A DNA stretch of 53,119 nucleotides from Campylobacterales bacterium (GTDB taxonomy: Bacteria; Campylobacterota; Campylobacteria; Campylobacterales; Sulfurimonadaceae). The notes beneath the pieces are model-generated. The model was not told the DNA's origin and ran no database searches. It saw nothing but the letters and a program-made list of their open reading frames with translations. The DNA is taken from assembly GCA_014859655.1 (NCBI GenBank), contig JACUTT010000011.1, forward strand, positions 1 through 53,119, read 5' to 3'. How positions within the stretch are numbered: position 1 is the first letter of the stretch; each line of letters opens with the position of its first letter. A program made the position numbers and the translations under genes. Shown here one piece after another: positions 7,665-15,803 of this stretch.

Positions 7665-8164
7665 TAGTTAGCCTTTTGTATTTCTTGTTGTGCGAAACTC
7701 ATCAATCCGCCCGCAGCAATAAGCTCTTGCATAAAAGGAGGAATAGGCGTGAATTTATAGGTATTGTCGGTGGTAAGATCTGTGATCGTTCCGGCATCCA
7801 TGTCAATCTTTATCTTATGCCCCTCTTTTATCTCAGCACTCTCGGGGAGCTCGAAAATAGGAAGGCCCATATTAAATGCGTTACGATAGAAGATCCGCGC
7901 AAATGTCGGTGCTATGACTGCAGCCACGCCTGCTGCTTTCAGTGCGATCGGAGCGTGTTCTCGGGACGAACCGCATCCGAAGTTATCGCCGGCAACGATG
8001 ATATCGCCCTTTTGCATGTTTGTTACGAATTGCGGATCGGCGTCTTCCATGACATGTTTGGCAAGTTCTTCGGGAACGGAAGTGCTCAAATATCTCGCAG
8101 CAATGATAAGATCGGTGTCGATATCCTTGCCAAAGTTCCAGACTTTACCTTCAATAGTTTGCAT
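7664..8164 (-). CDS. leuD: 3-isopropylmalate dehydratase small subunit
   Basis: LeuD is the swivel-domain subunit of isopropylmalate isomerase and needs LeuC, which is not in this window. The 166-aa protein contains the typical [21 protein letters not shown] opening in parts, then [19 protein letters not shown] (about residues 60-78). I choose the ATG at 8164 because AGGA sits 8 nt before it; an in-frame start at 8179 is also possible. It opens the leuD-leuB-TPR-CiaD-like-purU-trmL operon, and a TAGAAT -10-like box lies about 31 nt upstream. Confidence 0.95.
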   Translation of the reverse strand: MQTIEGKVWNFGKDIDTDLIIAARYLSTSVPEELAKHVMEDADPQFVTNMQKGDIIVAGDNFGCGSSREHAPIALKAAGVAAVIAPTFARIFYRNAFNMGLPIFELPESAEIKEGHKIKIDMDAGTITDLTTDNTYKFTPIPPFMQELIAAGGLMSFAQQEIQKAN

Positions 8165-8230
8165 TAGTAGGTCCTGCATAAATAAATTTTCGTGATTCTA
8201 ACAAAAATGAGGTTTAATGTAGTTTAAAAG

Positions 8231-8248
8231 TGATCCCGGGAAGGATCA
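8231..8248 (-). terminator. Hairpin downstream of flgG
   Basis: TGATCC and GGATCA form a perfect 6-bp stem with a 6-nt loop, about 33 nt past the flgG stop. On the minus strand it is followed by CTTTTAAACT, a weak T-run. It plausibly ends the flgF-flgG transcript before leuD. Confidence 0.5.
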
Positions 8249-8281
8249 TATTACTTAGTAGAAGCTTGCTTTTAGCCGGTG

Positions 8282-9070
8282 TTAACGTTTGAGATTAACA
8301 ACAGTCTGCAGCATTTCATCGGATGTCGTGATGGCTTTAGAGTCAGCCTCGTAGGCTCTCTGCCCTGTGATGAGCTCGGTCAGTTCAACCACAAGCTGGA
8401 CATTTGAAAGCTCGATAAAGCCCTGTCTTAGTGTTCCTAGTCCGTTCAGGCCCGGGGTGTCTTCAATCGGAATGCCTGATGCTTCAGTCTCAAGATAGAG
8501 AGTGTCTCCTAAAGAGTGCAGGCCTGCTGGATTGATAAAGTTGATTGTCGTGATCTGGCCGATCTGAGTGCCTTGGGGTTGGCCCGGCTGCATGACCGTG
8601 ACGATTCCGTCTGTGCCTATACTGATGTCGGTTGCATCATCGGGTACTACGATCTCAGGAAGAAGCTTATAGCCGTCTGAGTTTACCAAGGCCCCATTTT
8701 GATCCAGCTTGAATGCGCCGTTTCGTGTGTAGGATTCTATTCCCGTAGGAAGCTCGACTTTAAAAAACCCCTTTCCCGTGATAGCAATATCGAGGTTGTT
8801 TGCTGTCTGTTTCAGGTTGCCCTCGGTGAAGATTTTTGTGATCGCAGTCGGGCGTACTCCCAGACCGACTTCTATGCCTGTGGGCGATTTGGTGACCTGA
8901 GACGTGCCTGTACCCGCATACTCCAAGGTCTGATACATCAGATCGGCAAACTCTGCACGAGAGGACTTGAAGCCGATGGTGTTGACATTGGCAATGTTGT
9001 TTGAGGTGTTGTCGATGAGGAGCTGTTGCGCCATCATCCCGGTCGAAGCTGTATAGAGTGATCTCATCAT
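8282..9070 (-). CDS. flgG: Flagellar basal-body distal rod protein FlgG
   Basis: FlgG forms the distal rod of the flagellar basal body in the periplasm. The 262-aa sequence has the expected N-terminal ALYTASTGM-type helix (MMRSLYTASTGMMAQQ) with DNTSNNIANVNTIGFKSSRA, a middle domain and the C-terminal core helix ending in QRAYEADSKAITTSDEM. Length matches FlgG (about 260 aa). The 11-nt gap to the upstream flgF-like gene and the single sigma-54-like promoter in front of that gene argue for one transcript. Confidence 0.97.
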   Translation of the reverse strand: MMRSLYTASTGMMAQQLLIDNTSNNIANVNTIGFKSSRAEFADLMYQTLEYAGTGTSQVTKSPTGIEVGLGVRPTAITKIFTEGNLKQTANNLDIAITGKGFFKVELPTGIESYTRNGAFKLDQNGALVNSDGYKLLPEIVVPDDATDISIGTDGIVTVMQPGQPQGTQIGQITTINFINPAGLHSLGDTLYLETEASGIPIEDTPGLNGLGTLRQGFIELSNVQLVVELTELITGQRAYEADSKAITTSDEMLQTVVNLKR

Positions 9071-9081
9071 AATTTAAGTCC

Positions 9082-9906
9082 TTATGCCTTGGTCGAGGCT
9101 AGTTTTTCAATTGTGTCGCGGTTCATTTCGTTCATCTGCGTGTCCATGGCTTTTTGATACATTTCCACCAGCCGCTGGGCCTCGATCATGCCTACCATCG
9201 AGCGGATGGCATTAACATTGCTTTTTTCCAAGAAGCCTTGCGAAACGGCTCCGGAGTTCACGACAGGTTCAAGTCTGTCGGCGAGATCAGGTGTGAAAAG
9301 ATTGTCACCAGAGGGCTTGAGTCTGTTCATGTTTTGCGGCTCGACAAGCAGAAGGTCTTTTCCCACAACAAAACGATTGTTTCCGGGCAGAAGATAAGAA
9401 AACTTCCCGTCTTTGTCCAGCTCCACATTCTTGGCCTCTACATTAAATTCAATAAAATCGCCCGTCTGTTCATAATCTGCCGGGAGGACCCTGTGCCCTT
9501 GTTTTGTGACAAGTTCGCCTAGATCATTTAGCGAAAACGCCCCATCTTTGGTCAGTTTGACGCCATCGGGGGTCAGTACAGCAAAAAAGAGGTTTTCTTC
9601 TTTGAGCGCGACATCAAAACTGTTAGAGGTCTGCTGAAATGCTCCGACACTCATGTCGCGATAGGAGTCGATCACCTGGGGAACGCGCGCCACTGTTCTG
9701 TGCGTAAACTTGGCGGCCTCTTTGGTGTGGTTTTCAAGAGGCAGTTCATCTCTCTTCTCTTGATACAGACGCAAGAAGTCTCCAACGACCAGATCTTGCC
9801 GTTTGTATCCGTTGGTGTTTAGATTAGCAAGATTGTTGGCGATGTTGTCAAGTCGTGAAAACTGCGCAACCATCCCGCCCGCAGCAGAATAGAATCCATT
9901 TTGCAT
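9082..9906 (-). CDS. flgF: Flagellar rod protein FlgF/FlgG2
   Basis: A 274-aa proximal-rod protein of the FlgF/FlgG family (named FlgG2 in Campylobacter). It carries MQNGFYSAAGGMVAQ, LDNIANNLANLNTNGYKRQD and the C-terminal core helix SMVGMIEAQRLVEMYQKAMD. The middle domain differs from FlgG. AAGGAG precedes the ATG at 9906, and a well-spaced sigma-54 box lies 31-46 nt upstream. It is first of a two-gene operon with flgG. Confidence 0.94.
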   Translation of the reverse strand: MQNGFYSAAGGMVAQFSRLDNIANNLANLNTNGYKRQDLVVGDFLRLYQEKRDELPLENHTKEAAKFTHRTVARVPQVIDSYRDMSVGAFQQTSNSFDVALKEENLFFAVLTPDGVKLTKDGAFSLNDLGELVTKQGHRVLPADYEQTGDFIEFNVEAKNVELDKDGKFSYLLPGNNRFVVGKDLLLVEPQNMNRLKPSGDNLFTPDLADRLEPVVNSGAVSQGFLEKSNVNAIRSMVGMIEAQRLVEMYQKAMDTQMNEMNRDTIEKLASTKA

Positions 9907-9937
9907 CTGTGCTCCTTAGTATTATGAGACTGATTAA

Positions 9938-9952
9938 GCAAAGGGTGTTCCA
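9938..9952 (-). promoter_or_regulatory. Sigma-54 promoter of flgF-flgG
   Basis: On the minus strand the sequence TGGAACACCCTTTGC has GG and GC with the exact spacing required of -24/-12 boxes (consensus TGGCAC-N5-TTGC) and one change in the -24 box. In Campylobacterota, rod and hook genes are RpoN-dependent, under FlgS/FlgR-type control, so the context fits. Confidence 0.85.
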
Positions 9953-10033
9953 CTCTGATGACCGGAAATAAAATTAGCTTTCCATTCACTTGCTTAAATA
10001 AGTTTTTTTGTCTTAGCTTAATAAAGTTTTCGG

Positions 10034-10039
10034 TATAAT
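10034..10039 (+). promoter_or_regulatory. -10 box for rpoD
   Basis: A perfect TATAAT lies 46 nt before the rpoD start in AT-rich DNA. No strong -35 hexamer is at 17 nt. Confidence 0.55.
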
Positions 10040-10085
10040 CCATTTTTATTTTATAAAACACACCGCAACTCGCAAGGAGACGTCA

Positions 10086-11945
10086 TTGTCTGCAAAAGAC
10101 CTCAACAAAAACATAGAAGAAATATTTTCAAGCCATACCACTGATACCTGTATCACTTATGAAGAGATCGTAGAGCTGTTTGAAAAAGCACCGACTTCGG
10201 CCCAGGTGAAAAACATTATCAAGCATGCGCAAAAATACAAAAAATGCCTCTTTCCCTCTTCAGAGTATGCCAAGGTCTTAAACAAGCAAGAGTCTGATGC
10301 CCGTCGTGCAGCGCAAAAGAAAATGATTGCGGACGCAAATAATGAAGACTTTGACATCATGAAAGAACGCGAGCTCTTAGAGTGGTCTCGTTCGGATTCT
10401 CCTGTGCGTATGTACCTTCGCGAAATGGGGCAGATCCCACTTCTGACCAAAGAAGAAGAGGTCTCGATCTCCAAGCGTATAGAAAGCGGCGAAAACATCA
10501 TTCTTGACGCAATCTGTTCGGTTCCTTATCTCATTGACTTTATTCTTGACTATAAAGATCCTCTGATCAACAGAGAGCGCCGGGTCAAAGAGCTCTTTAA
10601 GAACTTTGAAGACGATGTCGAAAGCAGTGACGACGACTCAGAGACCGAAACAGAAGAAGAAGAAGACGCTGATGAAAAAGAGGCAAATGTTACCGTCAAG
10701 GACAAGAAACGTGTCGACAAGGTCATAACAAGTTTTAAAGCTCTGGAAAAAGCAAAAAAAGAGTGGATGAAAACCGCCGACAAAGAGGTCACGGAAGACA
10801 CAGAGGATCTTGAGTATACCCTACACCACTTGACCGCAAGCTATAAAAAGAAACTTGTCAAAGAGTGCCTTCTTGATCTTGGACCGACGTCAAAACTCAT
10901 CAACGAGCTTGTAAAGTCTATGGAAACCGCGCTGCACAGTGACGACGGTTTTGACAAAGAACTCAAACGCCTTGAATACAAGCTTCCTCTTTTTAACGAG
11001 ACCCTAAAAACCAACCACATCGCCCTTCTTGAGGAGATCGTTGACCTGAGCAAAGAAGACGTCACTGCAAAAGTGCCCGAAGCGACGATGGTAAGCACCT
11101 ATATGGAGATCAAAAAGCTTATCCAGACCAAAGAAGCCTCAAAAGACAGCTTTGACATGGAACCTGAAAAACTTCTCGATATTTTGGAACAGATCAAACG
11201 CGGCAAAGAGATCTCCGAGATCGGAAAGACGCGTATGGCGAAGTCAAACCTGCGTCTTGTTGTCTCGATCGCCAAACGCTATACAAACCGTGGTCTGCCT
11301 TTCCTTGACCTTATCCAAGAGGGCAATATCGGTCTGATGAAGGCCGTCGACAAGTTCGAGTACAAAAAAGGGTATAAGTTCTCTACCTACGCGACATGGT
11401 GGATCCGCCAGGCGATCTCGCGTGCTATAGCCGATCAGGCGAGAACAATCCGTATTCCTATCCACATGATCGAAACGATAAACCGCATCAACAAGATCAT
11501 GCGTAAACACCTTCAGGAAGAGGGAAAAGAGCCTGATGTCGAAACCATCGCAAAAGAGGTTGGTCTCAGCGTAGAAAAAGTCAAAAACGTCATCAAGATA
11601 ACCAAAGAGCCTATCTCGCTTGAAGCCCCTATCGGAAATGAAGAGGACGGGCGTTTCGGCGATTTTATTGAGGACAAAAACTCGCTTTCTCCCTCCGATG
11701 CGATCTTGAAAGATGACCTGAAACTTCAGATCGAAGGCGTTCTCGAACAGCTCAACGAAAGAGAAAAAGCGGTTATCAAGATGCGCTTTGGGATCATGGA
11801 TGATGAGAGCGACCGAACACTTGAAGAGATCGGCAAAGAGCTCAATGTCACCCGCGAGCGTGTGCGCCAAATCGAATCTTCGGCCATTAAAAAGCTCAAA
11901 CACCCCAAAGTGGGACGTAAGCTTAAAAACTATATCGAAGAGTAG
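10086..11945 (+). CDS. rpoD: RNA polymerase primary sigma factor
   Basis: A 619-aa sigma-70. Region 1.1 is at the N-terminus, followed by the region 1.2 motif [21 protein letters not shown] long acidic non-conserved region (about residues 170-220, with a run of Asp and Glu) precedes regions 2-4. Region 2 shows [20 protein letters not shown] and [20 protein letters not shown]. Region 4.2 has the [23 protein letters not shown]. Translation begins at TTG 10086, six nt after AAGGAG; no ATG gives a full region 1.1. It directs vegetative transcription and should read the TATAAT boxes noted in this window. Confidence 0.98.
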   Translation: MSAKDLNKNIEEIFSSHTTDTCITYEEIVELFEKAPTSAQVKNIIKHAQKYKKCLFPSSEYAKVLNKQESDARRAAQKKMIADANNEDFDIMKERELLEWSRSDSPVRMYLREMGQIPLLTKEEEVSISKRIESGENIILDAICSVPYLIDFILDYKDPLINRERRVKELFKNFEDDVESSDDDSETETEEEEDADEKEANVTVKDKKRVDKVITSFKALEKAKKEWMKTADKEVTEDTEDLEYTLHHLTASYKKKLVKECLLDLGPTSKLINELVKSMETALHSDDGFDKELKRLEYKLPLFNETLKTNHIALLEEIVDLSKEDVTAKVPEATMVSTYMEIKKLIQTKEASKDSFDMEPEKLLDILEQIKRGKEISEIGKTRMAKSNLRLVVSIAKRYTNRGLPFLDLIQEGNIGLMKAVDKFEYKKGYKFSTYATWWIRQAISRAIADQARTIRIPIHMIETINRINKIMRKHLQEEGKEPDVETIAKEVGLSVEKVKNVIKITKEPISLEAPIGNEEDGRFGDFIEDKNSLSPSDAILKDDLKLQIEGVLEQLNEREKAVIKMRFGIMDDESDRTLEEIGKELNVTRERVRQIESSAIKKLKHPKVGRKLKNYIEE

Positions 11946-12020
11946 TCAGAAACTTTACGAAAAAGACCAATTATTTGCCGGCTCCTACCGGTCAGCAGGG
12001 CATCTTGAAGGAAACCACGC

Positions 12021-12707
12021 ATGAATTTTTGCGAAAAGTGGATAGAGTATGACTACAATCCCTATTTTCTTTTTGATCAAAATGGAAAGATCCTCTCTTT
12101 GAACAACGAGGCACAGCACCTTCTGGGCTATGCCGATTCTGCGCAGCTATTTAAGCTTACCATCACCTATGCCAATGCAAATACCGGGTTTAAGACAAGC
12201 TTTATGGACCTGGAGTTCGGACGCTTCCGTTTTTTTGCCCTGATGGTCGGGTACGACAATGAGGAGGAGATCGGACTTCGCCTTTTCCAGTTGCCTGTTT
12301 TCCACTACTCCAAGCCCAAAATAGAAGGTGAGATCGTCAATATTTATGCGCTTATAGATCTGTGCATCAGCTCCAGCTCCATTGGTAAAAGCACAAAATT
12401 TCTGCTCGACCTTGACCCGACCATCCCCAATATACGCCTCCGAACCGACAGGTTTATAAAACTTCTGAACAGGATCTACTCTATGCACGCCGAGGCAGAG
12501 ACGGTGACGACGAAGCTTTACTTTAGGGTGGGAGAGTACATCAAAACAGAAGAGAAGAAGTTTACCCTCTTCTCCATCGAGGTCACAAGCGAGGCGGCAA
12601 AGAACAGCAAAAGTTCACAGATCCGTCTGCTTGCCGAGGAGATGAATATCTTTGTCGATTTTAAAGCAGAGACAACAGTCCTGAATATCCCGCTTATTCA
12701 AGAGTAG
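12021..12707 (+). CDS. PAS-like domain protein of unknown function
   Basis: A 228-aa cytoplasmic protein. The first 100 residues look like a PAS sensor domain (YDYNPYFLFDQNGKILSLNN, then EAQHLLGY). The C-terminal half has alternating beta and helix segments that could be the remnant of a kinase or dimerisation domain, but no phosphorylatable His or ATP-binding boxes are seen. GAAGGAAA precedes the ATG. It follows rpoD by 75 nt and may be read through from it. It converges on the next gene with a 14-nt overlap. Function unknown. Confidence 0.7.
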   Translation: MNFCEKWIEYDYNPYFLFDQNGKILSLNNEAQHLLGYADSAQLFKLTITYANANTGFKTSFMDLEFGRFRFFALMVGYDNEEEIGLRLFQLPVFHYSKPKIEGEIVNIYALIDLCISSSSIGKSTKFLLDLDPTIPNIRLRTDRFIKLLNRIYSMHAEAETVTTKLYFRVGEYIKTEEKKFTLFSIEVTSEAAKNSKSSQIRLLAEEMNIFVDFKAETTVLNIPLIQE

Positions 12708-13215
12708 AGCGCTGTTCTATCCAGGCTTTTGATACGATCACCGCAAAAACAATACCTCCCGCCAGACCGAGTAAAAAAGCCGGGATGCTTAGGATATGGT
12801 TGTTGTTTAGGCCGATAAAGCTCATTACTAAGACGATATAGGGCAAAAAACGCCAGAGTGAAAAGATGCCTGAACTTGACTTGAGTGTCTTTTTCAGCGT
12901 CTGTCGGCTCTGTTTGAGCCGTTTTTTCTCTTCGTGCAGAAGCTGCGCCGATGTCAGTTCTTCTTTTGCCTCTTCATCCTCGTAGAGCGAGTGAGGGTCT
13001 TCGATCTCATCAAGAAGGCTCTCGTCTTTGCCCTCCCCTGCTTCTAGGCGTTTTTGAACCATACGGTGGTATCCGCTGAAGGTGCCAAAGAGAATCAGCA
13101 TCGAAGAGACAAAGGCAAGCTCAAAGTTTAAAAACCAGCGCCAATGCCCCAATACAAAAAGCACAGCAGCACAAACAAGGGTGAGCAGAAGTGTTCCGTA
13201 AAGTAACTTACGCAT
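12694..13215 (-). CDS. Membrane protein with central charged coil, unknown
   Basis: A 173-aa protein with two N-terminal membrane spans (about residues 5-22 and 29-46), a long acidic then basic helical loop, and two C-terminal spans (about 119-135 and 140-162). I use the ATG at 13215, which overlaps the atpZ stop by 8 nt; the longer frame from 13281 would run deep inside atpZ. It is third in the hemL-atpZ operon. A link with membrane assembly is only suggested by the neighbour. No family is recognised. Confidence 0.7.
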   Translation of the reverse strand: MRKLLYGTLLLTLVCAAVLFVLGHWRWFLNFELAFVSSMLILFGTFSGYHRMVQKRLEAGEGKDESLLDEIEDPHSLYEDEEAKEELTSAQLLHEEKKRLKQSRQTLKKTLKSSSGIFSLWRFLPYIVLVMSFIGLNNNHILSIPAFLLGLAGGIVFAVIVSKAWIEQRSTLE

Positions 13216-13504
13216 CGTCCTCGTCATCATAGAGCGGTTTTTGGTCCTGATAGCGGGGGTTGTTCTTCTTGAGCTCTTCAAATTCGCGCATCTGTTTTTT
13301 GTAGGCTTTGAAGATGTTCAAAAATGCAGCTGCGACGCCGATAAAGACACCGATCCAAAGCACCCATTTGACATCAAAAAGCTTTTGCAGACCGATCCCG
13401 ATCCCCAGACCTATCAAGATGGCGACAACGATCGATACACCCAAAGAGAGGGTCTCGACTCCCTCTATGATCGGTTTTATTCTTGGTTTTTTCTCTTCGC
13501 TCAC
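13208..13504 (-). CDS. atpZ: AtpZ/AtpI family membrane protein
   Basis: A 98-aa protein with two transmembrane helices (about 20-38 and 46-64) joined by a short loop, and a charged C-terminal tail ending in acidic residues. This is the usual size and shape of AtpZ/AtpI, thought to help assemble the ATP synthase c-ring or handle Mg2+. The GTG start overlaps the hemL stop as GTGA. The atp operon itself is not in the window. Confidence 0.75.
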   Translation of the reverse strand: MSEEKKPRIKPIIEGVETLSLGVSIVVAILIGLGIGIGLQKLFDVKWVLWIGVFIGVAAAFLNIFKAYKKQMREFEELKKNNPRYQDQKPLYDDEDDA

Positions 13505-14787
13505 TTGATCCTCCCCATTACTTTTTTTGCCGCAAGAATACTCTTTTCGATCATCTCATCGGTCGTTGCGGTGGAAATGAATCCCGTCTCAAACTGCGAA
13601 CAGGCAAAATAGACCCCTTCTTCGAGCATGCCTGCATGAAAGGCGGCAAAACGCTTCGTATCGCTCTTGAGCGCATCGTCAAAGTCTTTGACCGGCTTGT
13701 CATTAAAGAAAAACCCGAACATCGAACCTCGGACATCTGTCTGCAGCGCGATGCCGTTTTGCAAAGCTGCCTCTTTCATTCCCTCAAGAAGACGTTCTGC
13801 ACGCTTTTGCAAGATGGGAAAAAGGATGGCGTTCTCTTTGAGCTTGCCAATCGCCGCCAGCCCCGCTGCCATAGCAACCGGGTTTCCGCTTAGCGTTCCG
13901 GCCTGATAAACGGGGCCTTCGGGTGAAAGCTGGGACATGATCTCTTTCTTTCCCCCAAATGCGCCCACAGGCATGCCGCCGCCGATGACCTTGCCCATTG
14001 TGATAAGATCAGGAATTGTGCCGGTGATATCTTCAGCGCCTCTAAGTGTTGCTCTGAAGCCGCTCATCACTTCATCAAAGATCAAAAGCGTACCGTGCGC
14101 GTCACACAAGAATCGAAGCTCGGCCAGAAAATCTTTGTCTGCAGGCACAAGTCCCATGTTCCCCGCGATCGGCTCTATGATAACACAGGCAATATCGCTG
14201 CTTTGCTCAAAACATTTTTTGACGCTTTGGATATCATTGTACTTTGCCAAAAGCGTGTGCTTTGTAAAGTCAGCAGGTACGCCCGGTGAGCTTGGCGTGC
14301 CAAAGGTCGCCATGCCCGATCCAGCCTGCACAAGCAGCGAATCACTATGGCCGTGGTAGCACCCTTCAAATTTGATGATGTCGTCTCTATGTGTAAAACC
14401 GCGTGCAAGACGGATGGCACTCATAACCGCTTCGGTTCCGCTGCTGACAAAACGGATCTTCTCCAAAGAGGGGATAAGGTCAATGACCAGCTTGGCCAGC
14501 TGCGTCTCCGCAAGCGTCGGTGCGCCGAAACTGAGCCCTTTTTTGACAGCGGCAATCACCGCATTTTCGATCGTCTCATCCGCATGCCCAAAGATCAGCG
14601 GTCCCCAGCTCTGCACATAGTCGATGTAATGGTTTCCGTCAATATCAACAAGCTCCCCGCCCTCGCCTTTTTCAATAAACAAAGGTGTACCGCCGACGCT
14701 TTTAAAGGCCCGTACCGGGGAGTTGACACCGCCTGGAATCAACGCTTGCGCTTCATTAAATGCCGTTTGACTTGATTGCGTATTCAT
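13501..14787 (-). CDS. hemL: Glutamate-1-semialdehyde 2,1-aminomutase
   Basis: HemL converts glutamate-1-semialdehyde to 5-aminolevulinate, the C5 entry to heme. The 428-aa PLP enzyme starts at ATG 14787, after AGGAA. Motifs seen are [19 protein letters not shown] at the N-terminus, [31 protein letters not shown] and the PLP lysine (Lys266) in [18 protein letters not shown]. Length is standard. It is first in a three-gene operon and divergent from the TonB-like gene. Confidence 0.97.
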   Translation of the reverse strand: MNTQSSQTAFNEAQALIPGGVNSPVRAFKSVGGTPLFIEKGEGGELVDIDGNHYIDYVQSWGPLIFGHADETIENAVIAAVKKGLSFGAPTLAETQLAKLVIDLIPSLEKIRFVSSGTEAVMSAIRLARGFTHRDDIIKFEGCYHGHSDSLLVQAGSGMATFGTPSSPGVPADFTKHTLLAKYNDIQSVKKCFEQSSDIACVIIEPIAGNMGLVPADKDFLAELRFLCDAHGTLLIFDEVMSGFRATLRGAEDITGTIPDLITMGKVIGGGMPVGAFGGKKEIMSQLSPEGPVYQAGTLSGNPVAMAAGLAAIGKLKENAILFPILQKRAERLLEGMKEAALQNGIALQTDVRGSMFGFFFNDKPVKDFDDALKSDTKRFAAFHAGMLEEGVYFACSQFETGFISTATTDEMIEKSILAAKKVMGRIK

Positions 14788-14815
14788 AAGGTTCCTATCA
14801 AAAAATAATGTGGGA

Positions 14816-14821
14816 ATTATA
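14816..14821 (-). promoter_or_regulatory. -10 box for hemL
   Basis: A perfect TATAAT on the minus strand, 28 nt before the hemL start. No clear -35. Confidence 0.5.
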
Positions 14822-14891
14822 TCCAAAGGCCCCCTCAAAAAAGCTTATACAGGGTGCCTGAAAGTTTTAAATACAATTTATCCTAAACCGA

Positions 14892-14897
14892 TATAAT
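14892..14897 (+). promoter_or_regulatory. -10 box for TonB-like gene
   Basis: TATAAT lies 42 nt before the TonB-like ATG, in the divergent region shared with hemL. The -35 position is only AT-rich. Confidence 0.5.
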
Positions 14898-14939
14898 GCT
14901 AGAAAACTTCCCTGCAGAGGGCTTTGTTAAAGTTGGCGA

Positions 14940-15797
14940 ATGAACAGAAGTACCGCAGCATTATTGATTGCTATCATGTTTCATGCCTTAGTGCTGATGC
15001 TCTTGTATTTTTTGATGTCCATCTCCCCAAAACCCCCTAAAGAACCCCAAGAGCAGCGCATCAAACTCTCTCTAAAAGAGAAGCCGCAACCCGTTGAAAA
15101 GCCGGGCGCGATAAAGAACGAGATCCCGCCCGTCACGCAGGCCCCTCCTTTGCCAAAGGGCAAACAGCTCGAAAAAGAGGTGCCTAAAACACCTAAAAGC
15201 AAGCCTGCCCCTCAAAAAGAGAAGCCTCTGCCTAAAGAAGCAGAAAAAACAGCACCCTCCCCTGCACCCAAAAAAGAGGTTAAAAAACCGGCATATAAGC
15301 ATTTTGAAAAAAAACAAAGCGAAGAGATAGAGATCACCAAAACACCGGTAAAAAAGAGCGCTTTGTACGAGAAGCTGTCCAAACAGCAAGCCCCTCAAGA
15401 GCAGGAAAAGCAAAAAGCCGAGTCGGGAACACATATCAGTCCCAATATTCAAGAGGCATACGGAGAGGCTTTTGGGAGACTCTCTGAGGCAGAGCAGAAG
15501 TATATTGTGGACAACCAGGAGATCATGCGCCGAATTACGCAGGAGCAGCTAAACCGTTTGGGGCCGGTAAATATCCCGCGCAACCTGAATGCCAACACCT
15601 TTAATATTATCGAGTTCTACCTGCATCCCAACGGCGATATCTCCGAGCTGAAGATTATCACCGTATCAGGCTTCGAAATCCTCGACGACACCTCCTTGCA
15701 GACGATAGAGTACTCCTACCACCGCTATCCCCTGCCAAAAGAGAAGACACTTATCCGTTACAAGGTCGGCTATTATCTGGGCGGACGAAGACCCTAA
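14940..15797 (+). CDS. TonB-like energy transducer
   Basis: A 285-aa protein with one N-terminal membrane anchor (about residues 5-27), a long Pro/Lys/Glu-rich periplasmic arm (30-170) and a C-terminal TonB-type domain. The last part includes FNIIEFYLHPNGDISELKII and a final strand ending in YKVGYYLGGRRP. Proteins like this carry proton-motive energy from an ExbB/ExbD-type motor to outer-membrane receptors or, as TolA, to the Tol complex. No exbBD gene is nearby. The ribosome site is weak. The ATG overlaps the stop of a 15-codon upstream frame. Confidence 0.85.
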   Translation: MNRSTAALLIAIMFHALVLMLLYFLMSISPKPPKEPQEQRIKLSLKEKPQPVEKPGAIKNEIPPVTQAPPLPKGKQLEKEVPKTPKSKPAPQKEKPLPKEAEKTAPSPAPKKEVKKPAYKHFEKKQSEEIEITKTPVKKSALYEKLSKQQAPQEQEKQKAESGTHISPNIQEAYGEAFGRLSEAEQKYIVDNQEIMRRITQEQLNRLGPVNIPRNLNANTFNIIEFYLHPNGDISELKIITVSGFEILDDTSLQTIEYSYHRYPLPKEKTLIRYKVGYYLGGRRP

Positions 15798-15803
15798 GCC
15801 TTC

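Noticed and set aside
10550-10801. Acidic run in RpoD as a possible frameshift or insertion
   Set aside because: Reading frame is continuous and a variable acidic region at this site is normal for sigma-70 of this phylum.
11946-12020. Terminator between rpoD and the PAS-like gene
   Set aside because: CCGG/CCGG hairpin is only 4 bp and has no T-run.
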